Shown: positions 1-7,313 of the stretch, one piece after another
Layout: each line of letters begins with the position of its first letter
How positions within the stretch are numbered: the first letter of the stretch is position 1
Source of the DNA: Bacillota bacterium
GTDB lineage: Bacteria > Bacillota > Bacilli > Paenibacillales > Paenibacillaceae
Direction of reading: 5' to 3'
Assembly: GCA_023460795.1 (NCBI GenBank)
Contig: JAEWPC010000026.1
Coordinates: 7,989 to 71,988, forward strand
DNA: 64,000 nt
Program-made: the position numbers and the translations under genes
Notes under the pieces: generated by a model
Told to the model about the DNA's origin: nothing
The model's input: only the letters and a program-made list of their open reading frames with translations
Databases searched by the model: none

Positions 1-370
1 ACTGATATTTCGTCAGGGCTTCTTTGAGCGCCTGCGTCTTCATAATGTCCGTATATGCTGAACCGTGATCGAACGGATTAATACCCTGAGCAATGGCAGC
101 TTCGTTGCGGTGAGTGATCAGGTCGACGCCAAGCTCCTTCGTTTTACGGTTACAGAACTCATTCATTTCGCGGAATTTCCAACCCGTATCGATTCGAAGC
201 AGCGGGAATGGCGGCTTCTCGGGGTAGAAAGCTTTCAACGCTAGATGAAGCATGACCGAAGAATCCTTACCGATCGAATAGAGCATAACCGGGCGCTCGC
301 ATTCGGCGGCAACCTCACGGAAAATGTAGATCGCCTCTGCCTCGAGCTTATCTAAGTGTGTCAGTGACAA
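1..370 (-). CDS. cysD: sulfate adenylyltransferase subunit 2 (CysD), 3' part cut by window edge
   Basis: About 123 N-terminal residues are visible. The protein begins LSLTHLDKLEAEAIYIFREV and carries the ATP-pyrophosphatase P-loop region VMLYSIGKDSSVMLHLALKA followed by PFPLLRIDTGWKFREMNEF, typical of CysD, the subunit that with the GTPase CysN forms adenylyl-sulfate from ATP and sulfate. The start is TTG at 370, chosen because AGGAG lies 10 bases upstream; no better ATG precedes the P-loop. The C-terminal half and any cysN partner lie outside the window. With cysH at 1679-2371 on the same strand this points to a sulfate assimilation locus, split here by a plus-strand regulator gene. The identification is firm; the exact start is likely. 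Confidence 0.9.
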   Translation of the reverse strand, partial: MSLTHLDKLEAEAIYIFREVAAECERPVMLYSIGKDSSVMLHLALKAFYPEKPPFPLLRIDTGWKFREMNEFCNRKTKELGVDLITHRNEAAIAQGINPFDHGSAYTDIMKTQALKEALTKYQ

Positions 371-419
371 GCGTATCACTCCTATATTGCCAATTATGAA
401 TCAGCACAATGTTCATCTA

Positions 420-448
420 AGTATATGTATTTTTGACCGGGGTGACCA
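420..448 (-). promoter_or_regulatory. candidate promoter of cysD
   Basis: On the minus strand TGGTCA (448-443) and TATACT (425-420) are separated by 17 bases, about 50 bases before the TTG start. The -35 box is imperfect. The LacI-like palindrome at 458-472 lies just upstream of it. Confidence 0.45.
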
Positions 449-457
449 GCATTGATT

Positions 458-496
458 ACGCAAACGTTTCACTTAATATTCTTCGCAAAATTTGCG
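458..496. promoter_or_regulatory. LacI-family operator-like palindromes
   Basis: Two palindromic sites lie between the divergent cysD and lacI-type genes: one at 458-472 with core AAACGTTT, very close to the LacI/PurR-type operator, and one at 484-496 (CGCAAA, central A, TTTGCG). Further TTTTGCG half sites follow at 501-507 and 522-528. Autoregulation by the adjacent LacI-family protein is the simplest reading. Because the first site abuts the cysD promoter, control of cysD is also possible. The sites are seen directly; the binding protein is inferred. Confidence 0.6.
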
Positions 497-517
497 TGGG
501 TTTTGCGTAAATTCGCT

Positions 518-545
518 TTGATTTTGCGCTAGAACCGGCTATCAT
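518..545 (+). promoter_or_regulatory. candidate promoter of the LacI-family gene
   Basis: TTGATT at 518-523 and TATCAT at 540-545 are 16 bases apart, about 36 bases before the ATG at 582. The TTTTGCG half site at 522-528 overlaps the spacer, as expected for an autorepressed promoter. An alternative -10 is TATCTT at 545-550. Confidence 0.4.
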
Positions 546-581
546 ATCTTATAAACAAGCAGGAACGTAGGGGGCTGTCCG

Positions 582-1604
582 ATGACTCTAAAGCAAATCG
601 CTAATATGGCCGGCGTATCCATCTCAACCGTATCGCGTATTCTGAACTCCCCTGACAATAGCTTCGCTACCAAAGAAGTTCGCGATAAGGTGTGGAAGTG
701 TGCGAGAGATATCGGCTACGTACCGGATCGGAATGCCAGAGAGCTCAAGCTTGGCAAGAGTACGCTCCGTAAGTCGTCCCCTCCCTCCATCTCGTGCATC
801 TTGGGACGAACCAAACAATTGGATGACGATCCGTTCTTCGCGCAGATGTCGCGTGCCATCGAACAACAGGCATTGGAGCTGGGGTATGCCGTTCGTCATT
901 CCTATTCGCTCTTCGATATCGAAACCGATACGTTGCTTGATCAGATCGAATCGTCACATACGGACGCCGCGATCATATTAGGCCGGTTCAGTAACGACAG
1001 CATGAGCTTCCTCGAGAAGCATTATAAGAATCTAGTCTATGTTGGGCGCAATATCATTCCCGCCAGCTGCGACCAGGTCATATGCGACGGGTATGAAGCG
1101 ACGGAAATTGCGATGCAACATCTGATGGCGAATGGACACAAGCGGATCGGATATATAGGCGAGACGGTCAACGAGGTCAGATATGAAGCGTATCGCGATA
1201 TCCTCCGCAAATCCGGTCTGGAATGGTCCGATCAATGGGTGAGTAACTGCCCGCAGAACGGTCCCGGCGGCTACCAAGGTGCCGAGGAGCTATTGGCGAA
1301 AGCCTCCCCGCTGCCGTCTGCGGTATTCTGCGCTACCGACATTGCGGCGATAGCCGCGCTGCGGCGATTCTCGGAGGCTAAAATCAAAGTGCCTGAGCAA
1401 TTGTCGATTATTAGCATGGACAATATCGAGCTGTCCGGTTACGTATCTCCGATGCTTACGACGGTGGAAATGCCCATTGTCGAGATGGGGAAATGGGCGG
1501 TTCAGCTCTTGATCGATCGTCTGAACAAGCGTCACAAGCTGCCGGCCAGAGTACTGTTGCCGAACAAGCTGGTTATTCGAGAAAGCGTCGCCAAGATGAA
1601 CTGA
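582..1604 (+). CDS. LacI/GalR-family transcriptional regulator
   Basis: 340 residues, the usual length for the family. Residues 1-25 (MTLKQIANMAGVSISTVSRI) are a textbook LacI helix-turn-helix, followed by the hinge helix region near residues 50-60 (RNARELKLG). The rest is a periplasmic-binding-protein-like effector domain with HLMANGHKRIGYIGE at about 180 and the C-terminal SIISMDNIELSGYVSPMLTTV block near 280. Such proteins bind operators as dimers and release on binding a small ligand, usually a sugar; the ligand cannot be read from the sequence. ATG at 582 follows a GGGGG ribosome binding site. It points away from cysD and towards cysH, interrupting an otherwise co-directional sulfate assimilation locus. 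Palindromes at 458-496 suggest autoregulation. Confidence 0.9.
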   Translation: MTLKQIANMAGVSISTVSRILNSPDNSFATKEVRDKVWKCARDIGYVPDRNARELKLGKSTLRKSSPPSISCILGRTKQLDDDPFFAQMSRAIEQQALELGYAVRHSYSLFDIETDTLLDQIESSHTDAAIILGRFSNDSMSFLEKHYKNLVYVGRNIIPASCDQVICDGYEATEIAMQHLMANGHKRIGYIGETVNEVRYEAYRDILRKSGLEWSDQWVSNCPQNGPGGYQGAEELLAKASPLPSAVFCATDIAAIAALRRFSEAKIKVPEQLSIISMDNIELSGYVSPMLTTVEMPIVEMGKWAVQLLIDRLNKRHKLPARVLLPNKLVIRESVAKMN

Positions 1605-1620
1605 GAGGCTAGAACGCAAA

Positions 1621-1660
1621 TCGGCCGTTCGAAGCGCCACAAGGCACTCTGAACGGCCGA
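1621..1660. terminator. stem-loop between convergent lacI-type gene and cysH
   Basis: A long inverted repeat with arms TCGGCCGTTC and GAACGGCCGA, plus extra pairing inside, sits between two convergent genes. T runs are weak on both sides, so it may terminate both transcripts with low efficiency. Confidence 0.6.
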
Positions 1661-1678
1661 AGCTGTGTTCTAGTCTTC

Positions 1679-2371
1679 TTATTTGTGCAGACCGCACTCC
1701 GTCTTCTCATTACCCGCCCAGCGTCCCGCGCGCGGGTCTTCTCCCGGCATGACCGGTCGCGTGCAATGCTCGCAGCCGATGCTCGGATAGTTCTGATCGT
1801 GCAGAGGGTTGTAAGGTACGTTGTTCTCGCGGATATAGTTCCAGACGTCTTCGGACGTCCAGGATGCGATCGGATTGAACTTCACGAGGCCGAACTTCAC
1901 GTCGTACTCGATCTTCTTCGCGTTAGCGCGGGTTGGCGCCTGGTCGCGGCGAATGCCCGTGATCCACGCTTCATAGCGGCCCAATACGCGCGTGAGCGGC
2001 TCGACCTTGCGAATGTTACAGCAAGACGTCGGATCGCTCTTCCACAGTTCGTCGCCATGTTCCGCAGCCTGCTCTTCCGGCGTGATCAACGGCTTCATCT
2101 CTACGAATTTCAAGCCGTATCTCTCGATCAGCTTATCGCGTGTTTCATACGTTTCTTTAAAGTGAAAATCGGTATCGAGGTAGAAAATATCGGTTGTCGG
2201 GCTCACCTTCTGCAGCATATCGACAAGTACGACGTCTTCCGCGCCGAAGCTGCAAGCGAACGTAATATTCGGGAACGCCTCAACCGCCCATTTAATAATC
2301 GCTTCCGGCGTTTCATTCTCCAGTTCGACTTCCATCTTACGGATTAGAGCTTCTTTTTCAAGCAAGTTCAT
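1679..2371 (-). CDS. cysH: phosphoadenylyl/adenylyl-sulfate reductase, iron-sulfur type
   Basis: 230 residues from the preferred ATG at 2371. GGAGG lies 9 bases before it but only 3 bases before an alternative ATG at 2377. The enzyme reduces activated sulfate (APS or PAPS) to sulfite with thioredoxin. The fold is shown by ACSFGAEDVVLVDML near residue 40 and DTDFHFKETYE near 70. The cysteine pairs SCCNIRK and IGCEHC are the four ligands of a [4Fe-4S] cluster, the mark of the type that accepts APS, and the C-terminal ECGLHK carries the catalytic cysteine. It has its own promoter and an inverted repeat at the probable start of transcription. It follows the rplM-rpsI pair on the same strand, with a terminator between them. 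Confidence 0.93.
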   Translation of the reverse strand: MNLLEKEALIRKMEVELENETPEAIIKWAVEAFPNITFACSFGAEDVVLVDMLQKVSPTTDIFYLDTDFHFKETYETRDKLIERYGLKFVEMKPLITPEEQAAEHGDELWKSDPTSCCNIRKVEPLTRVLGRYEAWITGIRRDQAPTRANAKKIEYDVKFGLVKFNPIASWTSEDVWNYIRENNVPYNPLHDQNYPSIGCEHCTRPVMPGEDPRAGRWAGNEKTECGLHK

Positions 2372-2388
2372 AACCATGACCCTCCCAT

Positions 2389-2408
2389 ATAAACCCGAGT
2401 GAGTTTAT
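2389..2408 (-). promoter_or_regulatory. inverted repeat at the cysH transcription start, candidate operator
   Basis: Arms ATAAAC and GTTTAT (with extra GGG/CTC context) are separated by 8 bases and lie directly after the -10 box of the cysH promoter, where a repressor would block initiation. The regulator is not identifiable from the sequence; a sulfur-responsive Rrf2-type protein such as CymR would be one candidate by role only. Confidence 0.4.
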
Positions 2409-2416
2409 CTGAATTG

Positions 2417-2445
2417 ATTATACGACTTCGCGCACGTTAGTTCAA
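2417..2445 (-). promoter_or_regulatory. cysH promoter
   Basis: TTGAAC (2445-2440), 17-base spacer, TATAAT (2422-2417): a near-consensus vegetative promoter about 45 bases before the cysH start. Confidence 0.75.
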
Positions 2446-2494
2446 TGAGAATAAAATGTAGAAGCGTCCGTACCCATCCTATGCCCAAGGACGC

Positions 2495-2526
2495 AAAAAT
2501 GCCTTTCCCCGAATGGAGAAAGGCAT
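2495..2526 (-). terminator. terminator after rpsI
   Basis: Minus-strand stem with arms ATGCCTTTCTCC and GGGGAAAGGCAT followed by TTTTT. It closes the rplM-rpsI transcript. Confidence 0.85.
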
Positions 2527-2534
2527 CGTACGAA

Positions 2535-2927
2535 TTAACGTTTGGAGAACTGAGGCGCGCGACGAGCGGCTTTCAAGCCGTATTTCTTACGTTCTTTCAT
2601 GCGTGGGTCGCGAGTCAGGAATCCTGCTTTCTTAAGAGCGGAGCGAAGTTCTGGATCCGCTTTGAGCAACGCACGGGAGATACCGTGACGGATTGCGCCA
2701 GCTTGGCCGGAAGTACCGCCGCCATGAGCGAGGATGTGGATATCGTATTTATTGACCGTCTCGGTCAGGTTAAGCGGTTGTTTAACGATCAGCTTCAACG
2801 TTTCGAGGTCGAAGTAGTCGTTAATTTCGCGTTTGTTGATAACGATGCGGCCTTCACCCGGCACGAGGCGAACTCGCGCAACGGAGTGCTTCCGGCGACC
2901 CGTTCCAATGTATTGTGCTTGAGCCAT
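2535..2927 (-). CDS. rpsI: ribosomal protein S9
   Basis: 130 residues, the usual bacterial length, beginning MAQAQYIGTGRRKHSVARVR and ending in the basic tail KKYGLKAARRAPQFSKR whose last arginine reaches the P site tRNA. Component of the small subunit head. It lies 17 bases after rplM in the conserved rplM-rpsI pair and shares its promoter and the terminator at 2495-2526. Nothing unusual is seen. Confidence 0.97.
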   Translation of the reverse strand: MAQAQYIGTGRRKHSVARVRLVPGEGRIVINKREINDYFDLETLKLIVKQPLNLTETVNKYDIHILAHGGGTSGQAGAIRHGISRALLKADPELRSALKKAGFLTRDPRMKERKKYGLKAARRAPQFSKR

Positions 2928-2944
2928 TCGTAAGTCCTCCCTTT

Positions 2945-3382
2945 TTATCCGCGAAGTTCGTAAACTTCAGGTTGTTGTGCTGCATGTGGATGCTCGGCGC
3001 CAGCGTATACTTTAAGCTTGCCTTGCAGTTGGTGGCCGAGTTTGTTGTGCGGAAGCATGCCCTTAACGGCAAGTTCAATGATACGAGCAGGCTTCTTGTT
3101 CAGCATCTCTTGAGCAGTCGTCGTCTTCAAACCGCCTGGATAGTGAGAGTGCGTGTAGTATTTCTTCTGTTGGAGCTTCTTGCCCGTCAATACGATCTTG
3201 TCGGCATTGATTACGACGACGAAGTCGCCCGTGTCGACATGAGGGGTAAATTCAGGTTTGTGTTTGCCGCGGATAAGAGCAGCAACTTCGCTTGCGAGAC
3301 GACCGAGCGTTTGGCCAGCCGCGTCGACTACAAGCCATTTGCGCTCGACTTGGTTCGTCTTAGCCATGTAAGTGGTACGCAT
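2945..3382 (-). CDS. rplM: ribosomal protein L13
   Basis: 145 residues starting MRTTYMAKTNQVERKWLVVD, with the family block DTGDFVVVINADKIVLTGKK around 50-70. An early-assembling large subunit protein that binds 23S rRNA. ATG at 3382 follows GGAGG by 7 bases. The gene is preceded by a leader of about 200 bases with its own promoter, a position where Bacillus carries an L13 leader RNA. Confidence 0.97.
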   Translation of the reverse strand: MRTTYMAKTNQVERKWLVVDAAGQTLGRLASEVAALIRGKHKPEFTPHVDTGDFVVVINADKIVLTGKKLQQKKYYTHSHYPGGLKTTTAQEMLNKKPARIIELAVKGMLPHNKLGHQLQGKLKVYAGAEHPHAAQQPEVYELRG

Positions 3383-3596
3383 GAAAGTTCCTCCTTCGGG
3401 GATTTTGCGTTCTGGTCCCTGCTTGTATGTGATCCATCAGTTCCGTCTAATTCGTTTCATTAGTTGTGTTCTTGAAATTTCGCCGGCGCATGATCGATAC
3501 TCTGATCTAGGGAGTAACCGATGTCTCATACACAGCAAAACAGCGTGACTATTCTTCACTGGGGCCGTGGGTAGCCATGAAGAAAGCACAAAATAT
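3383..3596 (-). promoter_or_regulatory. rplM 5' leader, possible L13 autoregulatory leader
   Basis: About 210 untranslated bases separate the promoter from the rplM start. It contains a stem at 3493-3522 (ATCG, bulge, TTACTC paired to GAGTA, T, CGAT). In Bacillales this position often holds an L13-binding leader; I cannot confirm the family consensus by eye. Confidence 0.45.
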
Positions 3597-3625
3597 ATTG
3601 TACATGATATGGGCGATATGCGCAA
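3597..3625 (-). promoter_or_regulatory. promoter of rplM-rpsI
   Basis: TTGCGC (3625-3620), 17 bases, TACAAT (3602-3597). It lies just past the truA stop, so rplM-rpsI can be transcribed independently of truA. Confidence 0.65.
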
Positions 3626-3637
3626 GCGATAATTTAT

Positions 3638-4459
3638 TCAATAATCATACGCGACTTCCCATAACGTTAATCCGTGCGGCATCGCCGTCGGCCCCGCTTT
3701 AGACCGATCGCATGCCGCCAATATCGCCCCGATGTCTTCCGGACGCCGCTTGCCTTCTCCGACCTGGATAAGCGTCCCTGCGATAATGCGAACCATATTA
3801 TATAAGAAGCCGTTGCCCGTAATATACAGGTGCGCTACCCCGCGTTCCTTGCCGGGGTACTTCGCGCCATCCCAAGCAGCGGAATGATAGGCGTTAGGAA
3901 CGCCGAACTCGATCGGCGAGAGCTTCTCGACTTCTATCCTGGCGTCCAAGACGGTTCGGACGTGGCTCGGCTTCGTCGATAAGGGCGACGTGAACGACGA
4001 GAAGTCGTGCTCGCCGAGCAGGTGCACGAGTCCTCTGCGCATCGCCTCGAAGTTCAGCGGCGCCGGATGATGGAATTCGTATCGGCGACGGAATGGATCT
4101 TGAATCCGATTGCAGTTGATCGAGTAGCGGTACGTCTTGCGAACGGCACCGCGTCTCGAGTGGAATGACTCGGGCACGTCGAAGGCGGACTGTACGACGA
4201 TATCCCCCGGCAGTCTCGAGTTAAGCGCGAGCGCCCAGCGTTCGGCCGGTATGCTCGATTCGGTAAAGAAGTTGGCGACCTGAGCTCTTGCGTGGACGCC
4301 GGCATCCGTCCGGCCGGAACCGATGAGCTTCACCTTCTCGCCGGATAACGCGAATATGGCGTCCTCTAGCTTATCTTGAACCGTATTGCCCCCAGGCTGG
4401 CTCTGAAAGCCGAAATAGTCGGTCCCGTCGTAGCTGATGAGCAGTCCGATATTACGCAA
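3638..4459 (-). CDS. truA: tRNA pseudouridine(38-40) synthase TruA
   Basis: 273 residues from a TTG start at 4459, which follows GGAGG by 7 bases; an earlier in-frame TTG at 4489 would put the ribosome binding site inside the gene. The enzyme isomerises uridines 38-40 in the anticodon arm of tRNA. The protein starts LRNIGLLISYDGTDYFGFQS and has the catalytic aspartate motif SGRTDAGVHARAQVANF near residue 55. It is separated from rplQ by a terminator. In Bacillus and many relatives the ecfA1-ecfA2-ecfT genes sit between rplQ and truA; they are absent here. Confidence 0.95.
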   Translation of the reverse strand: MRNIGLLISYDGTDYFGFQSQPGGNTVQDKLEDAIFALSGEKVKLIGSGRTDAGVHARAQVANFFTESSIPAERWALALNSRLPGDIVVQSAFDVPESFHSRRGAVRKTYRYSINCNRIQDPFRRRYEFHHPAPLNFEAMRRGLVHLLGEHDFSSFTSPLSTKPSHVRTVLDARIEVEKLSPIEFGVPNAYHSAAWDGAKYPGKERGVAHLYITGNGFLYNMVRIIAGTLIQVGEGKRRPEDIGAILAACDRSKAGPTAMPHGLTLWEVAYDY

Positions 4460-4487
4460 CGGTACGCCTCCTCCCGCAATCTCCAAC

Positions 4488-4527
4488 AAAAAAAGGATGA
4501 TCCGAATGCATGATTCGGTCCATCCTT
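4488..4527 (-). terminator. terminator after rplQ
   Basis: Minus-strand stem with outer arms AAGGATG and CATCCTT and inner arms ACCGAATC and ATTCGG, followed by seven T residues. It ends the S10-spc-alpha transcript and overlaps the upstream part of a longer truA reading frame, supporting the downstream truA start. Confidence 0.88.
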
Positions 4528-4540
4528 CTTTGCTCCGTTC

Positions 4541-4906
4541 TTACGCGCGATCTACAAGCTCGAGATACACCATCGGAGCGGAATCTCCGCGACGAGGTCC
4601 AAGCTTCAGAATGCGAGTATATCCACCTGGACGTTCCGCGTAACGCGGCGCCAAATCGGAGAACAGTTTTTGGATGGCGTCTTGATCACCGTTAAGGGTC
4701 TCACGACGCACGAAAGCTGCTACCTGACGACGCGCGTGCAGGTCACCGCGCTTAGCGAGAGTAATTAACTTCTCGGCGATGGAGCGGACTTCCTTCGCTT
4801 TCGCTTCGGTCGTCTGAATGCGCTCGTTCAGGAACAGGTCGGTAACCAAATCACGGAACAATGCTTTCCGCGAGCTGGAGTCGCGACTCAGTTTTTGATA
4901 AGCCAT
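4541..4906 (-). CDS. rplQ: ribosomal protein L17
   Basis: 121 residues beginning MAYQKLSRDSSSRKALFRDL, with the conserved RIQTTEAKAKEVRS and the C-terminal PRRGDSAPMVYLELV. It lines the exit region of the large subunit. Last gene of the alpha operon, 62 bases after rpoA, followed by a strong terminator. Confidence 0.97.
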   Translation of the reverse strand: MAYQKLSRDSSSRKALFRDLVTDLFLNERIQTTEAKAKEVRSIAEKLITLAKRGDLHARRQVAAFVRRETLNGDQDAIQKLFSDLAPRYAERPGGYTRILKLGPRRGDSAPMVYLELVDRA

Positions 4907-4968
4907 CTGTTTTCCCTCCCTTGTGCGTGATGATTGCTCATCACTTGCTGCTATCTCTCATCACGATG

Positions 4969-5913
4969 TTATTCCTCGAAACGCAGACCGAGTCCGAGCT
5001 CTTCGAGCTTCTCTTGAACTTCCTCGAGGGATTTCCGGCCCAGGTTACGAACCTTCATCATGTCCTCTTCGGTTTTCGTGATCAGCTCTTGAACGGTATT
5101 GATACCGGCGCGTTTGAGGCAGTTGTAGGAACGGACGGAAAGATCGAGCTCTTCGATCGTCATCTCGAGCACTTTCTCTTTCTTGTCCTCTTCCTTCTCC
5201 TTCATCGTTTCCGTATCTTTAGCTTCATCCGTCAGGCCAACGAACAGCGACAAGTGATCCGTTAGGATCTTGGCGCCCAAGCTGACTGCTTCTTCCGGCC
5301 GAATGCTTCCATCCGTCCATACTTCGAGCGTGAGCTTGTCATAGTTCGTCACTTGGCCGACGCGGGTATTCTCGACTTGATAATTCACGCGCGTAATCGG
5401 CGTGTAGATCGAATCGATTGGAATAACTCCGATCGGTTGGTCTTCCTTCTTATTGCGATCCGCCGGAACGTAACCGCGTCCCTGTCTAGCGAAGATGCGC
5501 ATATGAAGTCTGCTGCCAGCAGCAAGCGTAGCGATATGCAGATCCGGATTAAGAATCTCCACGTCGCTGTCCGCCCGAATATCTCCAGCCGTGACTACGC
5601 CATCGCCTTCCGCGTCGATCTCAAGCACTTTCTCCTCGTCGGAGTGAATCTTGAGGGACAATCGCTTCAGGTTGAGGATAATTTCCGTCACGTCTTCCAT
5701 GACGCCCGGAATCGTGGAAAATTCATGAAGCACGCCATCGATCTGTACCGATATAACGGCTGCGCCCGGCAAGGACGACAACAGAATGCGGCGAAGAGAG
5801 TTGCCAAGCGTCATGCCGTAACCGCGCTCAAGCGGCTCGACGACGAACTTGCCGTATCTCTTATCGTCTTGAATTTCCACCGAATCGATTTTTGGTTTCT
5901 CGATCACTATCAC
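4969..5913 (-). CDS. rpoA: RNA polymerase alpha subunit
   Basis: 314 residues, the same length as in Bacillus subtilis. I place the start at GTG 5913 because GGAGG is 8 bases upstream; an ATG at 5919 is only 2 bases from it, and the protein then reads VIVIEKPKIDSVEIQDDKRY like its relatives. Alpha dimerises to nucleate the polymerase. The N-terminal domain carries FVVEPLERGYGMTLGNSLRR and the C-terminal domain, after an acidic linker rich in E and K near 225-240, carries LDLSVRSYNCLKRAGINTV and NLGRKSLEEVQEKLEELGL, which touch UP elements and activators. Located in the alpha operon between rpsK and rplQ; rpsD is not present here. Confidence 0.96.
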   Translation of the reverse strand: MIVIEKPKIDSVEIQDDKRYGKFVVEPLERGYGMTLGNSLRRILLSSLPGAAVISVQIDGVLHEFSTIPGVMEDVTEIILNLKRLSLKIHSDEEKVLEIDAEGDGVVTAGDIRADSDVEILNPDLHIATLAAGSRLHMRIFARQGRGYVPADRNKKEDQPIGVIPIDSIYTPITRVNYQVENTRVGQVTNYDKLTLEVWTDGSIRPEEAVSLGAKILTDHLSLFVGLTDEAKDTETMKEKEEDKKEKVLEMTIEELDLSVRSYNCLKRAGINTVQELITKTEEDMMKVRNLGRKSLEEVQEKLEELGLGLRFEE

Positions 5914-6088
5914 AACCATAACCTCCTTCGAACGTCGCCAGACGTTGCCGATTGCTCACCCAGAATGCATTCATTCAGCGCTCATGACATGAGGCTAATT
6001 GTTAATCGGGTAAACCATGTAGTATGCCTAACCGTTACAACCATTATTCTCAAGTTGTTCTTGTTTGATACCACAGGAGCAACGCGGC

Positions 6089-6487
6089 TTATACGCGGCG
6101 GCGCTTCGGAGGACGGCAACCGTTATGCGGGATCGGAGTCACGTCTTTGATCATGCTGACTTCAAGACCAGCGGCTTGCAACGAACGGATCGCAGCTTCG
6201 CGGCCGGCGCCAGGACCTTTAACCATGACTTCAACGAGACGCATACCGTGCTCCATCGCAGCGCGCGCTGCAGATTCCGCTGCCATTTGGGCTGCGAACG
6301 GCGTGCTTTTGCGGGAGCCTTTAAAGCCAAGGTTGCCGGAGCTCGCCCAGGATACCGCATTGCCATGCGGATCCGTAATCGTCACGATCGTGTTGTTGAA
6401 CGTCGAACGGATATGTGCAACGCCCGAGTCGATATTTTTCCGGTCACGACGCTTGGTACGAACGACTTTCTTGCCTTTTTGTGCCAT
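6089..6487 (-). CDS. rpsK: ribosomal protein S11
   Basis: 132 residues with KKNIDSGVAHI-like start (RKNIDSGVAHIRSTFNNTIV) and the terminal VTPIPHNGCRPPKRRRV. Part of the 30S platform, close to the mRNA exit. It lies 18 bases after rpsM. A 175-base spacer to rpoA holds a palindrome at 5982-5994 but no clear promoter. Confidence 0.97.
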   Translation of the reverse strand: MAQKGKKVVRTKRRDRKNIDSGVAHIRSTFNNTIVTITDPHGNAVSWASSGNLGFKGSRKSTPFAAQMAAESAARAAMEHGMRLVEVMVKGPGAGREAAIRSLQAAGLEVSMIKDVTPIPHNGCRPPKRRRV

Positions 6488-6505
6488 GTTTGTTAACCCC
6501 CCTTA

Positions 6506-6874
6506 TTACTTCTTCTTGTTCGCTACTGTACGACGAGGACCTTTGCGCGTACGCGCGTTCGTCTTCGAACGTTGACCGCGAACCGGGAGGCCGCGGCGAT
6601 GACGGACGCCGCGGTAGCAGCCAATCTCGATCAGTCGCTTGATGTTTAGTGCAATTTCGCGACGCAAGTCGCCCTCGACCTTTTGCGATTTGTCGATCGC
6701 TTCACGGAGCTTAGCAAGCTCGTCTTCAGTCAGATCGCGAACGCGAGTGTCGGGATTGACGCCCGTAGATGCAAGCAGCTTCTGGGAAGTGGATTTACCA
6801 ATTCCGAAGATGTACGTGAGGGCGATTTCTACGCGTTTGTCGCGTGGAAGGTCAACACCAGCAATACGTGCCAT
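6506..6874 (-). CDS. rpsM: ribosomal protein S13
   Basis: 122 residues starting MARIAGVDLPRDKRVEIALTY with the helix-two-turn-helix block and a basic C-terminal tail (TNART-type: SKTNARTRKGPRRTVANKKK). It sits in the 30S head and contacts the P-site tRNA. Follows rpmJ within the alpha operon. Confidence 0.97.
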   Translation of the reverse strand: MARIAGVDLPRDKRVEIALTYIFGIGKSTSQKLLASTGVNPDTRVRDLTEDELAKLREAIDKSQKVEGDLRREIALNIKRLIEIGCYRGVRHRRGLPVRGQRSKTNARTRKGPRRTVANKKK

Positions 6875-6894
6875 TAATGAGCACCTCCTCTAGA

Positions 6895-7008
6895 TTAGCC
6901 TTGTTTTTGTTTGTGTTTCGGATTTTCGCAGATAACCATCACGTTGCCTTTGCGACGAATGACTTTGCATTTTTCGCAAATCGGCTTGACCGAAGGTCTC
7001 ACCTTCAT
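6895..7008 (-). CDS. rpmJ: ribosomal protein L36, zinc type
   Basis: A 37-residue protein beginning MKVRPSVKPICEKCKVIRR and ending ENPKHKQKQG. The C-x2-C, C and H residues form the zinc ribbon of the C+ type L36. ATG at 7008 follows GGAGG by about 7 bases. Small basic protein of the large subunit, in its conserved place between infA and rpsM. Confidence 0.96.
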   Translation of the reverse strand: MKVRPSVKPICEKCKVIRRKGNVMVICENPKHKQKQG

Positions 7009-7095
7009 GATAATGTCCTCCTTATTTGTGCGGTCAATGGTGTGAGCCTCTGGCGCCACGGATTGACCGTCACGCTTTCGGTAGACCGGACGAAC

Positions 7096-7311
7096 TTATT
7101 TGCGGTAAGTGATACGGCCCCGCGTCAGATCATAGGGCGACAGCTGGATAACAACTTTGTCTCCCGTCAGAATACGGATGAAGTGCATCCGCAGCTTCCC
7201 GGAAACATGCGCCAGAATCTGATGTCCGTTCTCGAGTTCTACCTTGAACATCGCATTCGGCAGCGGTTCAATGACCGTTCCTTCCACCTCGATGACGTCC
7301 TCTTTGGCCAC
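7096..7311 (-). CDS. infA: translation initiation factor IF-1
   Basis: 71 residues from GTG at 7311, which follows AGGAG by about 7 bases; the ATG two codons earlier is too close to the ribosome binding site. The protein is a single S1-like OB fold: AKEDVIEVEGTVIEPLPNAM, then HVSGKLRMHFIRILTGD. IF-1 blocks the A site of the 30S subunit during initiation. Its start nearly abuts the stop of the upstream KOW-domain gene (2-base gap), suggesting translational coupling. Confidence 0.96.
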   Translation of the reverse strand: MAKEDVIEVEGTVIEPLPNAMFKVELENGHQILAHVSGKLRMHFIRILTGDKVVIQLSPYDLTRGRITYRK

Positions 7312-7313
7312 CG

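Noticed and set aside
2445..2933. Plus-strand reading frame over rpsI
   Set aside because: Antisense to a certain ribosomal protein gene and without translation signals or known homology.
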